Assembly: GCA_051294375.1 (NCBI GenBank)
Contig: CM119271.1
Span: 7,864,162-7,928,161 of the forward strand
From: Paraspadella gotoi
Lineage: Eukaryota; Chaetognatha
Direction of reading: 5' to 3'
Length of the DNA stretch: 64,000 bases
Of the stretch, positions 45,273-57,319 are shown one piece after another. Positions within the stretch are counted from its first letter, which is position 1. The number at the start of each line of letters is the position of its first letter. Below the pieces are notes generated by a model. That model saw only the letters and a list, made by a program, of their open reading frames with translations, searched no databases and had not been told where the DNA came from. Both the position numbers and the translations under genes were made by a program.

Positions 45273-46020
45273 CAAAAACAAACTCTCTACACATTTTTCA
45301 TAGGGTTTTTATGCTTTATGAGTTTTATGATTAAAAACTATCGAATTTATTTCATTGACTTTTTACTTTATGTAATGTTTAATATAATAAAAGTTTGCCA
45401 CATGATTATCTCTGAAAAAAAAATCAACGAATTTTAAAAAAATAAAAAACAGTAAGCCATTTTTTGAATCGTGTTGAACAAATTCATCATCAGACCCGCG
45501 TCTTGTATATGTTGTGTGAATCTGCAAAGTAATGAGTAGAATTTTCAACTTTCTTGACGAGGTGAAGTTAAAAAACGAAGAGTTGCCAGCTCAACCACGG
45601 ACTCTTCTGGAAGAGAAAAAATATTTGGGCAAAGAAGGAAAGGGGGGGAGATTCTATGAGCGCGTTTTTTTGAAAAATGTTTTTCGTTTCAAAGATATCA
45701 GGATTTATCCCAAAAATTTACTAAATAATCAAATTTTCTATGGAGAAGGCAAATTTTGAAAGTATCTTTTCATAGAAGTGGAGTTTTGTGACCTAAAAGT
45801 AATCCATGCCAAATTTCATGAGAAACCGCCTTACCGTTTGGGCTGCAACTCTTCAAATAGGTTTCTTTTATTTATATAGTAAAAAATCGAAAAAACGATA
45901 ACGCCTTTGAAAAATAGTAAAGTGAATACATTTTTGTAATCGTCAGGAGCTCTCCTTCGAAATCCGAGCTCGGTTTTAGCCTAATTATAATTTGAATTGA
46001 GTGATCCCGGACCTTAACAA
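45273..46020. other. Unassigned stretch
   Basis: A plus frame of 75 codons (45532-45759) is open but unrecognised. At 45808-45842 the words GCCAAATTTCATGAGAAACC and CCGTTTGGGC resemble the retroelement-tail phrase noted elsewhere. Confidence 0.4.
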
Positions 46021-46024
46021 AGCG

Positions 46025-46429
46025 TAAACATCTAGTGTTACTCCAGTTTTTAAATAAATAATCTTTTTAATAACAAAAAAGTCTCAAGTCAAATCAGTAA
46101 TCTCACGGGATTTTTACCCGGAAACACCTCACACCAATTCCTAATCAAATCACACACCTCGTTTTTCATAAAAAATGTAAAAAAAAAACCCCAAAATTAA
46201 AAATCTTTTTTCTCCGCGAAAAAAAAAAATAAGATTTTCCCTCGCATCTGTGCCACTCGAGTCGCCAGACCGAAAAACTATGGCGTGAAGGCGTGGGGCG
46301 AGTTGTGGTGTAGACGGGGAGGTTGTGGATCCGGAAGAGTCTGTGTCGGACACAGTGGGCGTGTCTCGCGTTGCGATTCGGGGTCGTGGGCGTGGTGATT
46401 TAGGCATGGGGGATGACAGAATGCAATCT

Positions 46430-46501
<72 letters not shown>

Positions 46502-46758
46502 AAGATGACGGCAAAAAAATCAGATGACGACGAGGAGGCGAGAGATGGAGTGGGGCTCTTTTTCGACGTTGTTGTTGTGTCGTCGTCGTCGTCGTCGTCG
46601 TCTCGCTCTCTCCTCTCCTTTTTTCCTCATAATTCTCCCATTCGTCATCTCTAATTTCTTCTCTTCCTTCCTCATTTCCATTTCTACTCTACTCTAGTCT
46701 TAACTTTCATCTCTCCTCTCTCTCTCTCTCTTCTCTCTCTCCTATCTCTCTCTTTCCT

Positions 46759-46806
<48 letters not shown>

Positions 46807-46915
46807 CTTTCTCTCCTCTCTCTCTCTCTCTCTCTCTCATTGTTTTCTTTTTTTTCACTCCTGATCGATTAGTTTTTTTTTTTCCCGCCCCCTTCATCTG
46901 TCAAATATCTTTCTG
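46025..46915. repeat. Direct copy of the inverted-repeat spacer
   Basis: It matches 43895-44790 from ACATCTA to CATCTGTCAAAATATCT. Flanks differ on both sides. It includes GA (46433-46497), GTC (46580-46602) and CT (46715-46840) tracts and the frameshifted exon copy at 46278-46427. Confidence 0.85.
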
Positions 46916-46919
46916 TTAA

Positions 46920-47940
46920 GCTGAATGACTCATCCCCTTAAAAGAATTCAAGGAAAATAACGAAAACTAATAAATTAGCACTTTTGGTTGAGTTCCTCAA
47001 TCTCATTTGCATTTTGTAGCAATTTGGAATTCGTTTATATCTTTTGGTTTGATGTTCTTAAAAGTTATGTTTTATTAGTCGAACTCTCGAAAAATAGAAG
47101 AACTCTTTACTTTAAGACTTATTTACGCGATATTGATTTACTCTTGACACTCTTTGATTAATTAATTTCTTTTAGATACTCAGACACTTAGTGGTTTTCG
47201 TCTTGAAATACGTAAAGATCTTGAAATATTTTTTATTATAAATTGGCTGCTCTAATCCTTTTCTCTAATCATTACGTCATTGTGTCATTATGTCTTTTTC
47301 TGTCATTTGATTTTAATTTAAAAAAAAAAAATTAACTCCAGTTATCAAAAAAAAAAAAAGGTTCTGTGACAATAATGTCATTGTGTCATCATTACATTAT
47401 TGTAACGCATCAAACAGTGAAAATAATTTGTCATTCCCTTGAAAACATCGCCTTTTTTGGTAAAAATTTAAAAAAACGTAAAAGTTATTACGTCACTCGG
47501 AACTGTATTACGTAAATAAAATTTTTTTTATATATTTAGTGAAGACGAAAGTCGACAGAGTTCCACAAAGTCGTCAACTTGTCCCGACGAACAATTCTGA
47601 GAAATCAGTCAACCCCGTTCCCAATTTTTGTCACTGCCGATTGATGCGGGCCGCGCCCATATTTGACAGCTGACATCTGCGAAGCTGGAGTGAACAAATT
47701 TGTTTGGGCATGCGTGGACGCATTTAAGCGTGGTCGCGCAGAGGATGTAGAAAAAAAGTTTAAAAATTTAGAAATGGAAAAAAAAGTTTAAAAATTTAGA
47801 AATGAAAAAAAAAGTTTAAAATAAAAAAAAGTTAAAGTTAAAGAAGGAAGGGACGCGCGCGCTTACTGTTTCTCGCTCGGGGCGACGTCATCGGTCGCGT
47901 TCTCAAACGTCTTTTTCGAAAAATAATCGCGACGTGACGG
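46920..47940. other. Unassigned AT-rich stretch
   Basis: A 30-bp AAAAAAAGTTTAAAAATTTA-type unit is repeated two to three times (47752-47815). CpG-richer sequence follows (47850-47940). No gene supported. Confidence 0.4.
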
Positions 47941-48019
47941 TTGAGAGTCTCAATCTCTCGTTTGAAGAATGTCTCGGGGCTCGTATTGGATTTGACACCG
48001 AGGGCGATCGCTCGGAGAG

Positions 48020-48545
48020 TTTGTTATGAGGGGGGAGGAGGAAGAGGGGGAGGAGGAGGAGGAACAGGGGGAGGAGGAAGAGGGGGAGGAAGGAGAAAGG
48101 GGGGGATATTGAGCGAGGAAGGGGCCAAGGGGTTAGGCCTCAGAATTATGAAGCAGTTTTTAAGACGAGGATTAGTAGAGATGGAGAAATAGGGATAGGA
48201 AAGAAGGATGAAAAGAAAAATGATAAGAGGAAGAAAAGAAAGGAGAAAAAAAAAGAAAGGAAAGGAGAAAGAAAGTAAAAGAGGAAGAAAGAAAGAGAGA
48301 AGAAAAGAAAGGGAGAAGAAAGAGAAAAGAGAAGGAAAAAAAATGAAGACAAAAAAGAAAGGAGAAAGAGAGGAAAAGAGGGAGAAATCAAAGGAGGAAG
48401 AAAAGAAAAGAAAGAGAAAAGAGAAGGAAAAGAAATGAAGACAAAAAAGAAAGGAGAAAGAAAGGAAAAGAGGGAGAAACCAAAGGAGGAAGAAAAGAAA
48501 AGAAAGAGAAAAGAAAGGGAGAAGCAAGGAAAGGGAAAAGAACGG
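48020..48545. repeat. Purine-rich low-complexity tract
   Basis: GGAGGAGG and then AAAGAAAGGAG words. Positions 48340-48435 and 48430-48520 are near-identical tandem copies of about 92 bp. Lys/Glu frames are compositional. Confidence 0.9.
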
Positions 48546-48597
48546 GACGAATTTAATCCAGAGGGAGACGTAAAAAAAACACAAAAAAAGGGGACTG

Positions 48598-48640
48598 ATA
48601 CAGCGAATACTGCAAATACTGCAAATACTGCGAATACACG
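48598..48640. repeat. 9-bp repeat AATACTGCA
   Basis: Four tandem copies with one or two changes. Confidence 0.9.
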
Positions 48641-48929
48641 AAGGATCAAGAGTGTCACATTCGGCGAATAAAAGGGCGAAACTAGAAACGCGAAGAGAAT
48701 TTTGGAAAAACTGAAAACGAGGCGAAAGTAAAAACAGAAGAACAGTGCAAAAAAAAAAACGATTAGAGTGACAAAGGGATGTTAATGATTTGAAATAGTA
48801 GGATAAAGAGTACAGAGTTCCCTTAGAAAAAAAAAGAACAAGAGCGATAAACCGGTGTCAGCGGTACTAGAAGAGAGGGCGACGGCTCTCGTGGGTCGAA
48901 AGGGGCCCGAGAGCCTGAGACCCCTCGTC

Positions 48930-49045
48930 GTCGTTGTCGTCGTCGTCGTCGTCGTCCTCTGACTCTTTCTCGTCACCAAGATGATGAGATACAAAAAAAT
49001 GATCTCCAAGGATCTTAGAATCCGTTTAAGGATAATCGCGTGATA

Positions 49046-49139
<94 letters not shown>

Positions 49140-49406
49140 GCGAGGAAACGCTTAAAGACTTTCTCTCCTCCTTTTTCCTCCTTAAAATCATCGAGCGAAA
49201 AGTCAGTAAACTTATCTCGGTCTCAAATTTGGTCGGGGGAAAAAGACAAGATTTTTTTCTTAAAAAAAAAAAGGATGGTAACTTAAAAGAAAAAAGGAAG
49301 ATATTTCCTTTTTTTTCTTTTAACAACCAACGTTTTTCGCTTCAGAAAAACCGCGATGTTTCCGCCTGAAAAGAGAGAAAAAGAGCGAAAAAAGTGGTCT
49401 TTGCAA

Positions 49407-49460
<54 letters not shown>
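48930..49460. repeat. GTC tract and two GA microsatellites
   Basis: GTC run at 48929-48955, then GA runs at 49049-49134 (about 43 units) and 49411-49456. Confidence 0.95.
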
Positions 49461-50560
49461 GTCCTCGATGACTTTTTTAGTATTAGCGCTGCAGTCGACG
49501 ACTTATAGACAAAGTTCGTCTTTCAAATCGAACTCGTCATTGGCGAGATTCTGTCTTGCCCTCGATCCGCGTTGACTGGAAGATTTGTGTTTTTTAAAAA
49601 TTAGTTTGGCTTTGACCTTGACTTTGTAAAGTTGTTTACTTTCTTAATTAATTAATTAAAAAAAAACTTTATAAAAATTATCAAAAACTTAAACTTCAAT
49701 TTTCTTCTTTTAACAAAATTAAATGATTTTAAACATGCAAACAAGAAAGTAATACATAGTTCAATGCATAATGATTAATTATAATTAACCGTTCTGCGAA
49801 TTAAAGTGATAAAAAGCCGAAGCGGAGAATTAACAGATAGAACCACCCTGGGAGTATTTTTTTGATTTTAAGATTTAAACGTGAAAAAACTATAAAAACA
49901 TTTAGAACATAAGAATTTTATTTTCTTTAATTAATACCAAAACATTTTAACATTGAGAACATTATGAAAACGTTTTTTTTATATTATTAATAAATGTTAC
50001 TATAAAAACGTTATTTTTCTTTTTTTTTATTTCAAAAATAATAAAAACAGAGGTTACATAATGACGTAAAGTGACATAAAAGACAATGACCTTATGACTA
50101 AAATAACCCAAAATGATATAACGACATACAACGACATGACACAATGACGTAATGAATTAAGGACCAAACATGACTAAAATGATGTAAAAGAAAAGTGAGG
50201 AAAACGTTAATTTGGACTCCGCTGTCTATATTTCTAATTATTTCTCAGGATAGGAATTTCTTGGAATAAAATTTTCAATTTCAAGATTAGTTAATGTATC
50301 ATATCAAGGTCAGTCTGATTACCGACTGTAAATACGGTCACCTGAATCATCGTTAAACTGTTTAGATTACATTTCATGGACATACAATATTGGCATTAAC
50401 TCAACACCATAGCCATTAATTATGCCAAAGACTACAATATGCAAATAGGATTATTGCGCTTCGACTAAATCTTTCATCCGAATAATTAGAAGAAAATTGA
50501 AATCTTTGTCAGATTTTCAATCGGGAATCTTCCTTGTTGGCGAAGGACGGCTTTAATACC
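49461..50560. other. Unassigned AT-rich stretch
   Basis: Short ATGACGTAA/ACGACATAC words recur (50070-50160). No gene or RNA supported. Confidence 0.4.
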
Positions 50561-50565
50561 TACAT

Positions 50566-50566
50566 C

Positions 50567-50625
<59 letters not shown>

Positions 50626-50640
50626 CATCATCATAATAAT
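50566..50640. repeat. ATC trinucleotide microsatellite
   Basis: About 24 units with one ACC interruption. A second, longer ATC-rich tract is at 51240-51390. Confidence 0.95.
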
Positions 50641-50645
50641 CATTT

Positions 50646-50895
50646 TCTTTTAAGTCATCAATGGTTTTAAAAGGCTTTCTTTAAGACCCAGTGCCCGCCG
50701 CCACTCCGCCCGCGCCCGCCGCCGGCCGCCGCCGCCGCCGCCGCCCACCCGCCCGCGCCCGCCGCGCCGCCGCCGCGACGTCGCGGGGGTTAAGCGATAT
50801 GGACGTTTCTCGAGGTCAGTCCTGATTGATGGCGCTGCGATCGCCGCCGGTGGCGAAGCCACAAGAGTGAGATGGGGCGCCGCCTTTTGCACAAC
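50646..50895 (-). other. CpG-rich open frame next to the ATC tract
   Basis: The minus strand is open for about 80 codons, containing LVASPPAAIAAPSIRTDLEK, a Gly/Arg run from CGCCGC repeats, and LGLKESLLKPLMT before a stop. The plus strand is open too. A GCAAAAG acceptor-like site lies at about 50892. It could be a terminal exon or a GC-rich repeat; the evidence does not decide. Confidence 0.25.
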
Positions 50896-51239
50896 AACGA
50901 ATACGCGGGAGATGAAGATAAGAAGAAAAAAAAAAAAGACGAGAGAGAGAGAAAAGAACAAAGATAATAAAACAGAAGATGCAACAGAGTGACAACGATC
51001 AAGCTCCAAAAAAAACGAAGACAAGTCATATATAGCACTCTATACATCTACTTTAGAATCTTCATCAACCGGCTGTGTCTGTTTTTTCTAGTTTTTGCTT
51101 TGATTGTTTATTTCGTTCTTACTTATATTAATAAATTATACTTATTAAACAATAATCTTCATTATCGTCATAATTCTTATGATCTTAAGGTTCAATTCTT
51201 ATCTCAAAATAATTAGGAAAAATCATTAAGAACATTATT

Positions 51240-51339
51240 CTGATTAAGGATCATCATATGTCATCATGACATCATCATACATCATCATACATATTATCAT
51301 ATCATCATCTATCATCATCATCATCATCACATCATCATC

Positions 51340-51385
<46 letters not shown>

Positions 51386-51395
51386 ATCATCATGC
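51240..51395. repeat. ATC/CATCAT microsatellite
   Basis: Interrupted at the left, purer at 51340-51385. Confidence 0.95.
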
Positions 51396-52074
51396 CAGTG
51401 CGTGTGCGGATGCTGAAACTTATTCATATTTTCTAATCGTTTTTGCTAATGAACAAAAGAATCCATATTTAGTGTTTCTAATCAATTTTGGTTGAGAAAA
51501 CAAATTATTAAAAAAAAAAACGAAAGCTGGACCTCTCGTAACTTCGATTCGCAATTCGAGGACCTTAATCGCAATCATCGGCGGGCAGAGGCCAATAAAA
51601 GCGTCGACGCGAAATGAGAAAAGACAACCGAAAAATAAAAGGGAGAGTATTTATTATGTTGGACAGAAACCGAATTTCGCTCTTGCGCGATCTCTTCTCT
51701 CTCTCTCATTTCTTTCTTTATTTCCTTCTTTTTAACTCTCCTCTCTCTCTCTCTCTCTCTCCTCGTGCTCTCCTGCTCATCTCCTCTCCTGTCTCCTGGT
51801 CTCTCTCTCTTCCTCTCTCCTCTCTCGCTCAATCTCTCTCTCTCTCTCTCTCTCTCCATTTTCTTGCTTTCTTAATTTCTTTCTCTTCATATTCTTTAAC
51901 TCCTCTCTGTCCTCTGCCTCTTCTCATCCCTCCATCCCGGTTCTTGAAAAGCGTTGTCGTCTTTGGGATCTCAACGACGACGACCGACCGGCTTTCTAAT
52001 TAAAGAATTTTTTCCATCGTTTTCTCCCTTTATTGCTTTTTCTAATTTCGCTGATTGCCTCGTTCGTTTGTTTG
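51396..52074. other. Unassigned stretch with CT tracts
   Basis: CT runs at 51739-51760 and 51833-51856. No gene supported. A 716-N gap follows (52075-52790), flanked by GA repeat on the right. Confidence 0.45.
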
Positions 52075-53059
52075 NNNNNNNNNNNNNNNNNNNNNNNNNN
52101 NNNNNNNNNNNNNNNNNNNNNNNNNNNNNNNNNNNNNNNNNNNNNNNNNNNNNNNNNNNNNNNNNNNNNNNNNNNNNNNNNNNNNNNNNNNNNNNNNNNN
52201 NNNNNNNNNNNNNNNNNNNNNNNNNNNNNNNNNNNNNNNNNNNNNNNNNNNNNNNNNNNNNNNNNNNNNNNNNNNNNNNNNNNNNNNNNNNNNNNNNNNN
52301 NNNNNNNNNNNNNNNNNNNNNNNNNNNNNNNNNNNNNNNNNNNNNNNNNNNNNNNNNNNNNNNNNNNNNNNNNNNNNNNNNNNNNNNNNNNNNNNNNNNN
52401 NNNNNNNNNNNNNNNNNNNNNNNNNNNNNNNNNNNNNNNNNNNNNNNNNNNNNNNNNNNNNNNNNNNNNNNNNNNNNNNNNNNNNNNNNNNNNNNNNNNN
52501 NNNNNNNNNNNNNNNNNNNNNNNNNNNNNNNNNNNNNNNNNNNNNNNNNNNNNNNNNNNNNNNNNNNNNNNNNNNNNNNNNNNNNNNNNNNNNNNNNNNN
52601 NNNNNNNNNNNNNNNNNNNNNNNNNNNNNNNNNNNNNNNNNNNNNNNNNNNNNNNNNNNNNNNNNNNNNNNNNNNNNNNNNNNNNNNNNNNNNNNNNNNN
52701 NNNNNNNNNNNNNNNNNNNNNNNNNNNNNNNNNNNNNNNNNNNNNNNNNNNNNNNNNNNNNNNNNNNNNNNNNNNNNNNNNNNNNNNNNNGAGAGAGAGA
52801 GAGAGAGATAATCGTGTCTTTCATCAGACATTAAGAGACTCTACGCGTTGGGATTTGCTGTAGAAAAGCTGAAGTGACCATTGACTAGTCAATAAAGCTT
52901 ATGTATGTAATATGTATGAAAAAAGAAACTGATTCGATGTTACGACAGAAAGAAACTGATTTTATAGTTAGTATAACGCTTTGTTAGCTAAAGACAATTA
53001 ACTTTAAAACATGAATCGTACCAAACTTACGCAGAAAGGAAGGAAAAAATTCTCAAAAC

Positions 53060-53690
53060 AAAAGGGAGTTTTCTTCTCTTCCCCAAGTTATCTATGAGCG
53101 TTGATGTCAACATCTCGGGGTTAGACGCTGAGAAAAGAAGTCAAGAATGACAAGGAAGAAAGCACAAAAAAAGCTGAAAAAAAAGCATAAAGAAAACATA
53201 AAGAAGCGGAAAAAAAATCGGGGGAAAAAAANNNNNNNNNNNNNNNNNNNNNNNNNNNNNNNNNNNNNNNNNNNNNNNNNNNNNNNNNNNNNNNNNNNNN
53301 NNNNNNNNNNNNNNNNNNNNNNNNNNNNNNNNNNNNNNNNNNNNNNNNNNNNNNNNNNNNNNNNNNNNNNNNNNNNNNNNNNNNNNNNNNNNNNNNNNNN
53401 NNNNNNNNNNNNNNNNNNNNNNNNNNNNNNNNNNNNNNNNNNNNNNNNNNNNNNNNNNNNNNNNNNNNNNNNNNNNNAGCTTTCCTCTTCTTTTGCCTTC
53501 TTATTCAAGGCTTCTCTCTTTCTTTTGATATATTTTCTCTTTTTTATAGTTTATCTCAATAGTGGGATTTTTTCTCTCTCCTTTTCATTTACGTGGATTT
53601 TTTTACGTTATTTATCCCTCCTTTTTTCTCATTTTCTTTTTTTTCTTCTTTTTTTTCTCTACGACTTCTTTCTTGATCTTCGCCCGAGAG
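53060..53690. repeat. Degenerate duplicated block, copy 1
   Basis: The left part (53060-53230) resembles 54545-54780 (shared AGAAGTCAAGAATGACAAGG and GAAGAAAGCACAAAAA). The right part, after the N gap 53232-53477, resembles 61576-61765 (shared TTCAAGGCTTCTCTCTTTC). Family unknown. Confidence 0.65.
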
Positions 53691-53699
53691 AGGAGGGAA

Positions 53700-54540
53700 G
53701 AGAGATGAGGCAGAGTGCAGGTGAAAGAGATGATGGAGAGTCGAGAAGAGATGCGAGAGGATAAGAGTGCGGAGAGGGAGCAAAGGGAACCGGAGGAGAG
53801 AGAGAGGAGAGACGAGAGAGATGAGGAGAAGGAGAGAGAGGAGAGAAGAGAGAAAAAGACGTATCATTTATTTGTCTGTATCAGGGACAATAGAGCTAGT
53901 TGTGCTTCTTCCAGTCCCTAAGCCCGGCGAGAGAGGATAATTCGATTTTGTTCTTTTCAAATACAGAGGCACCGATTAAGAGGACTCTCATTTTCTGCTC
54001 AATTGTTTTGGATAGTGCGGGAAAAGTTTCATTTTGGTGAGATTGCCTTCCGTCGATTAACCATTGTAGAAACAGCTGAACCTTTTTCTTTTCCATTTCA
54101 CCTCTCTGAGGTCGTTTTGTTTACCTTTGACTATGTCAAAATAAAGCTATTGTATGGTTGATTGACATTCACCTTTATGGAAATTGTAATAACTATACAG
54201 TAATATAATTAACATGAAGACCTTATAATTAGTAGATATAACTGCCCTATGCGCTATGGTATACTCGACAAGGCGATAATACCCCCAGGACAATCTGAGT
54301 TTTTTTTAGTATTATTTGGTTCATTGTCTCCTATATCAACGCTATCCGTGTATAGCTTAAAGGGACAATATTGAACTTTTCATAGGGCTAACCTAACGCC
54401 ATGGAATCGTAACGCCAAATCTTAACGGGCAGCAGGATTGTACACTCCTCTCTTCAGTGTACCCTATCGCCCGTCCCGGACACTAATCCCAAATCTTTCA
54501 AAACCAATTTCGCCTCGAATATTAACAAATAGTGGCCCGG
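53700..54540. other. Unassigned stretch
   Basis: GA-rich to 53860, then ordinary AT-rich sequence. No gene supported. Confidence 0.4.
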
Positions 54541-54544
54541 GGCG

Positions 54545-54780
54545 GAGGGAATTTCTTCTCTCTGCCCCAAGTTATTCCTGTTTCGGTCAATCTGGCCAGG
54601 ACGGCATCCGTCGCTTCGATGGTCAAGCAATCTCAGGGGGTTAGCGACTCGCTGACCGCCACCAAAGAAGTCAAAGAATGACAAGGAAGAAAGCACAAAA
54701 AATAGCTGAAAAAAAGCATAAAGAAGGATACCAGTAATAATGACCCGGACGCCTGCGAAAAAAAATCGGGGGAAAAAAAA
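54545..54780. repeat. Degenerate duplicated block, copy 2
   Basis: It resembles 53060-53230 but carries about 70 extra bases in the middle. Confidence 0.6.
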
Positions 54781-55286
54781 AAACATGCCAACAGCATGGT
54801 ATCCGATCAGCGTCCACTCAATTTTTCTGCTTCATCCCCGCGAGACGCCCGAGAATGTCCTTGGCATTCTATTCACAGAGAGAGAGAGATAGAGAAAACG
54901 AGAGTAATGAAAGGCCCTTCAAAGGAGTGGCGGGGGTTCGCAGGGACGCAGTAATAGGGTTTGACGCGCAGAGCCTCGGCCCGTCCTGCTTCGCCGAGCG
55001 CGATGCAGCCGTGCCGAGGAAAAAAGGTGTCGAGTACGTGTGGCGGAAAGTTTCTTCCAATCCTTGGCAGGGGAATGTTTAATAAAAAGAAAGAAAAAAA
55101 GAAGAAGAAAAGATAACGATATACAAGCCAACAGAAGATTTATCCTTGATTAAGTGCACAAGCTATCCTGCCTTTTGCTCCAAAGTCAGGGTTAGCCTAT
55201 TATTTATTTTGAATTAATCTATGAATTTTTTAAATTGGTCTTGGATTTCAAAGGGCATTTTGGGCCCCTGCCCCCCCTCAACTTAT

Positions 55287-55497
55287 CTCTCACTCGCGGC
55301 GAATGCTCTTTAAACTTGAGAACTCCTCAGTCTCAACTTTCTTTTCCCCAAGTTCGTCCCACTGGGATCTTTTCACTTCCGACTCGAATCTTTCGAATTT
55401 GACGGCGACGAGTCGGTCGGAGACGTTTCGGTCCAGACTGGCCGGACCATTTTTTGCGTTATCCACCGCTCGCCGGGAATTCGCTGCGGTGGAAGTC
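55287..55497 (-). other. Protein-like open frame, unassigned
   Basis: The minus strand reads GPASLDRNVSDRLVAVKFER then FESEVKRSQWDELGEKKVE and stops after SIRRE. Composition is balanced and not repeat-derived. There is no clear acceptor, and the plus strand is open across the same stretch, so coding is only possible. Confidence 0.25.
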
Positions 55498-55549
55498 TTT
55501 TTTTTATGGTTGGTGGGAGAAACGAAGGAAGAGATCAAATTTTTTTTCA

Positions 55550-55960
55550 ATTTTATTCTAAAATTTTGTCTTTCTTTTTTTCTTCTTTTTTTTATTTTTC
55601 TTTTCTTTTTTCCTTTCTCTTTCCTTAGATTTTTTATTTTCTTTATTTCTTTATATTATAAATTTTCTTCTCTTTCCTTCCTTTTCTTTTCTCTCATTTT
55701 TACCTATCCTCCCCTTTCCTCACCCCTTTGTCCCTTCATTTCTTTTCCTCCCTTTTCTTTCTTTTTCCTTTTTTTCCTTCTGTCCCTCACCAGCGCTTCA
55801 CCATTCACCACTCACAATTCACCATCACCACGTTTCTCTCAAATCTTCCCGACGTCGCTTTATCCCGCCCAACTTTTCTTCCCGATCCCCCAAAAGCCTT
55901 ATCCGCTTTGTTCTCCTGGTTGATTCCTACTTTGATCGCTTTAGAGCTTCGATCTCGATT
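55550..55960. other. T- and CT-rich stretch
   Basis: Hydrophobic plus-strand frames here are compositional. CACCATTCACCACTCAC words at 55797-55830. Confidence 0.5.
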
Positions 55961-56000
55961 GTGAATGTCGTTCGCAAAGAGTTGAAGAATTTGAGGCGCC

Positions 56001-56014
56001 TCTCTCTCTCTCTC

Positions 56015-56088
<74 letters not shown>

Positions 56089-56120
56089 TCTCCTCTGTCT
56101 CTCACACACACACACACACC
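56001..56120. repeat. CT then CA microsatellite
   Basis: Interrupted CT repeat (56001-56102) followed by CA repeat (56103-56119). Confidence 0.95.
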
Positions 56121-56413
56121 ACCCAATACGAGCTGTCTTTCAATATGTCGTCCATTTTCGCGCCGCCTGTCTCTAGATGCGTCTTGCCAATTTCTTTAAC
56201 ATTTCCGACAACTGCGTGCCATTTCCTCCGCCATCTATTTTTCTCTTGTTTCGCCATCATCAAATCTGCAACGTACGGGATCGAAAAAAGAGGTCAGAGA
56301 GATATATATATATATTATATATATATTGTTTCCTTGACCATGTTCACATGTCCATCATGCTCTTCATTTGTTCGTTTCAGCGTTCTTTAATTCCTTGGTT
56401 CATTTCTGTCCAT

Positions 56414-56472
56414 CTATTCTATGGCCATCGCCTGTCGTTTAAGCTGTGCATTTGCTAAACTCCCTGTTTCAT
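56414..56472 (-). CDS. Candidate last exon, minus strand
   Basis: After a good acceptor (CCAATTTCTGGTAG) the minus strand encodes DETGSLANAQLKRQAMAIE and a stop. The upstream donor CAGG/GTGAGG at 56566 lies 93 bp away and the phase fits (G plus AT gives Asp). The intron length is a multiple of three, so the frame is also open without splicing. The sequence is not low-complexity and has the look of a real C-terminus, but I recognise no family. Confidence 0.35.
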
Positions 56473-56565
56473 CTACCAGAAATTGGAAAAAGAATGGAAT
56501 TAACCTTAGTAAGATTTCACATTTTGGATAAAGGACGAAGATGATGTGTCCTTGGCTCTCCTCAC

Positions 56566-56698
56566 CCTGGCTGTGCTGCAGCCGCCCGCCGCCGCCGCCG
56601 CCGCACCCCCAATACCCAACCCTTCCAGGTCTTTCGCCTCTGGAACCTAATTGCCACCCATCGCGCATTGCTCTCGATGTCTTTGGGATCGAATTCAA
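56566..56698 (-). CDS. Candidate penultimate exon, minus strand
   Basis: Open frame reading MRDGWQLGSRGERPGRVGYW, a Gly run from GCC repeats, then RLQHSQ up to the donor. Its 5' border is not fixed: AAAG/ACATC and GAG/AGCAA are both possible acceptors and neither has a good pyrimidine tract. It stands or falls with 56414-56472. Confidence 0.3.
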
Positions 56699-57104
56699 GT
56701 CAAATAAAATTTTGAAAAAAATTGCAAGAAATTAGGTTTAGAATTTGTGCTCGTTTTATCAAATATAAATCTCATATCATGTTGATAAAATTTTTTTTTC
56801 ACCAGCCAGTTATCCTGCATCTCTTTGAGTTGAGCCCAGACGCTCCAAGATCGCCGTCAGGCCAAAGTCTTTAACAGATTTTTGAAGTCGGCCAACCTCG
56901 GTAGGGAAAAAAGGCAGGGGGGAACATATTGATAGACAACGCTTTTGATTGCCATCAAAGTCAGATTTTCTTGATCTGATAATCGAGTAGCTTATTCTTT
57001 CTACCTTATAATCCGCTGTCTATCAAAATGTCACCTCTGCCATCTCAGCTGTGTTAAACTTTGGCTCTTCCATCGCCATCTCAGGCTTTCGGGGTTAACC
57101 CACC

Positions 57105-57300
57105 CTTGCGTGATCTTCACCAATCTCCCCTTCCTGCGACATCATCTCACCCTTTTTCCCTGCCCATCTACCTGTCGGGGTTATCCATGCCACCATCATC
57201 GCTCCCCTTTTCCTGCGCGGCTCACCGAGTTATCCATGCCATCTTACGATTGCATAGTCTGCCCTGTTTTCCCTGCGCGGCTCACTCTCGGGACTTCCTG
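57105..57300. repeat. 57-bp minisatellite, about three units
   Basis: Words CCTGCGCGGCTCACCGAG, GGTTATCCATGCCA and GTTATCCATGCCATC recur at about 57-bp spacing. Open frames across it come from the repeat. Confidence 0.75.
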
Positions 57301-57319
57301 CCAATTGACTCAAAAGCTC

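Noticed and set aside
52042-52863. Frames of more than 250 codons across the 716-N gap
   Set aside because: Almost entirely N. Only GA repeat and a few codons are real sequence.
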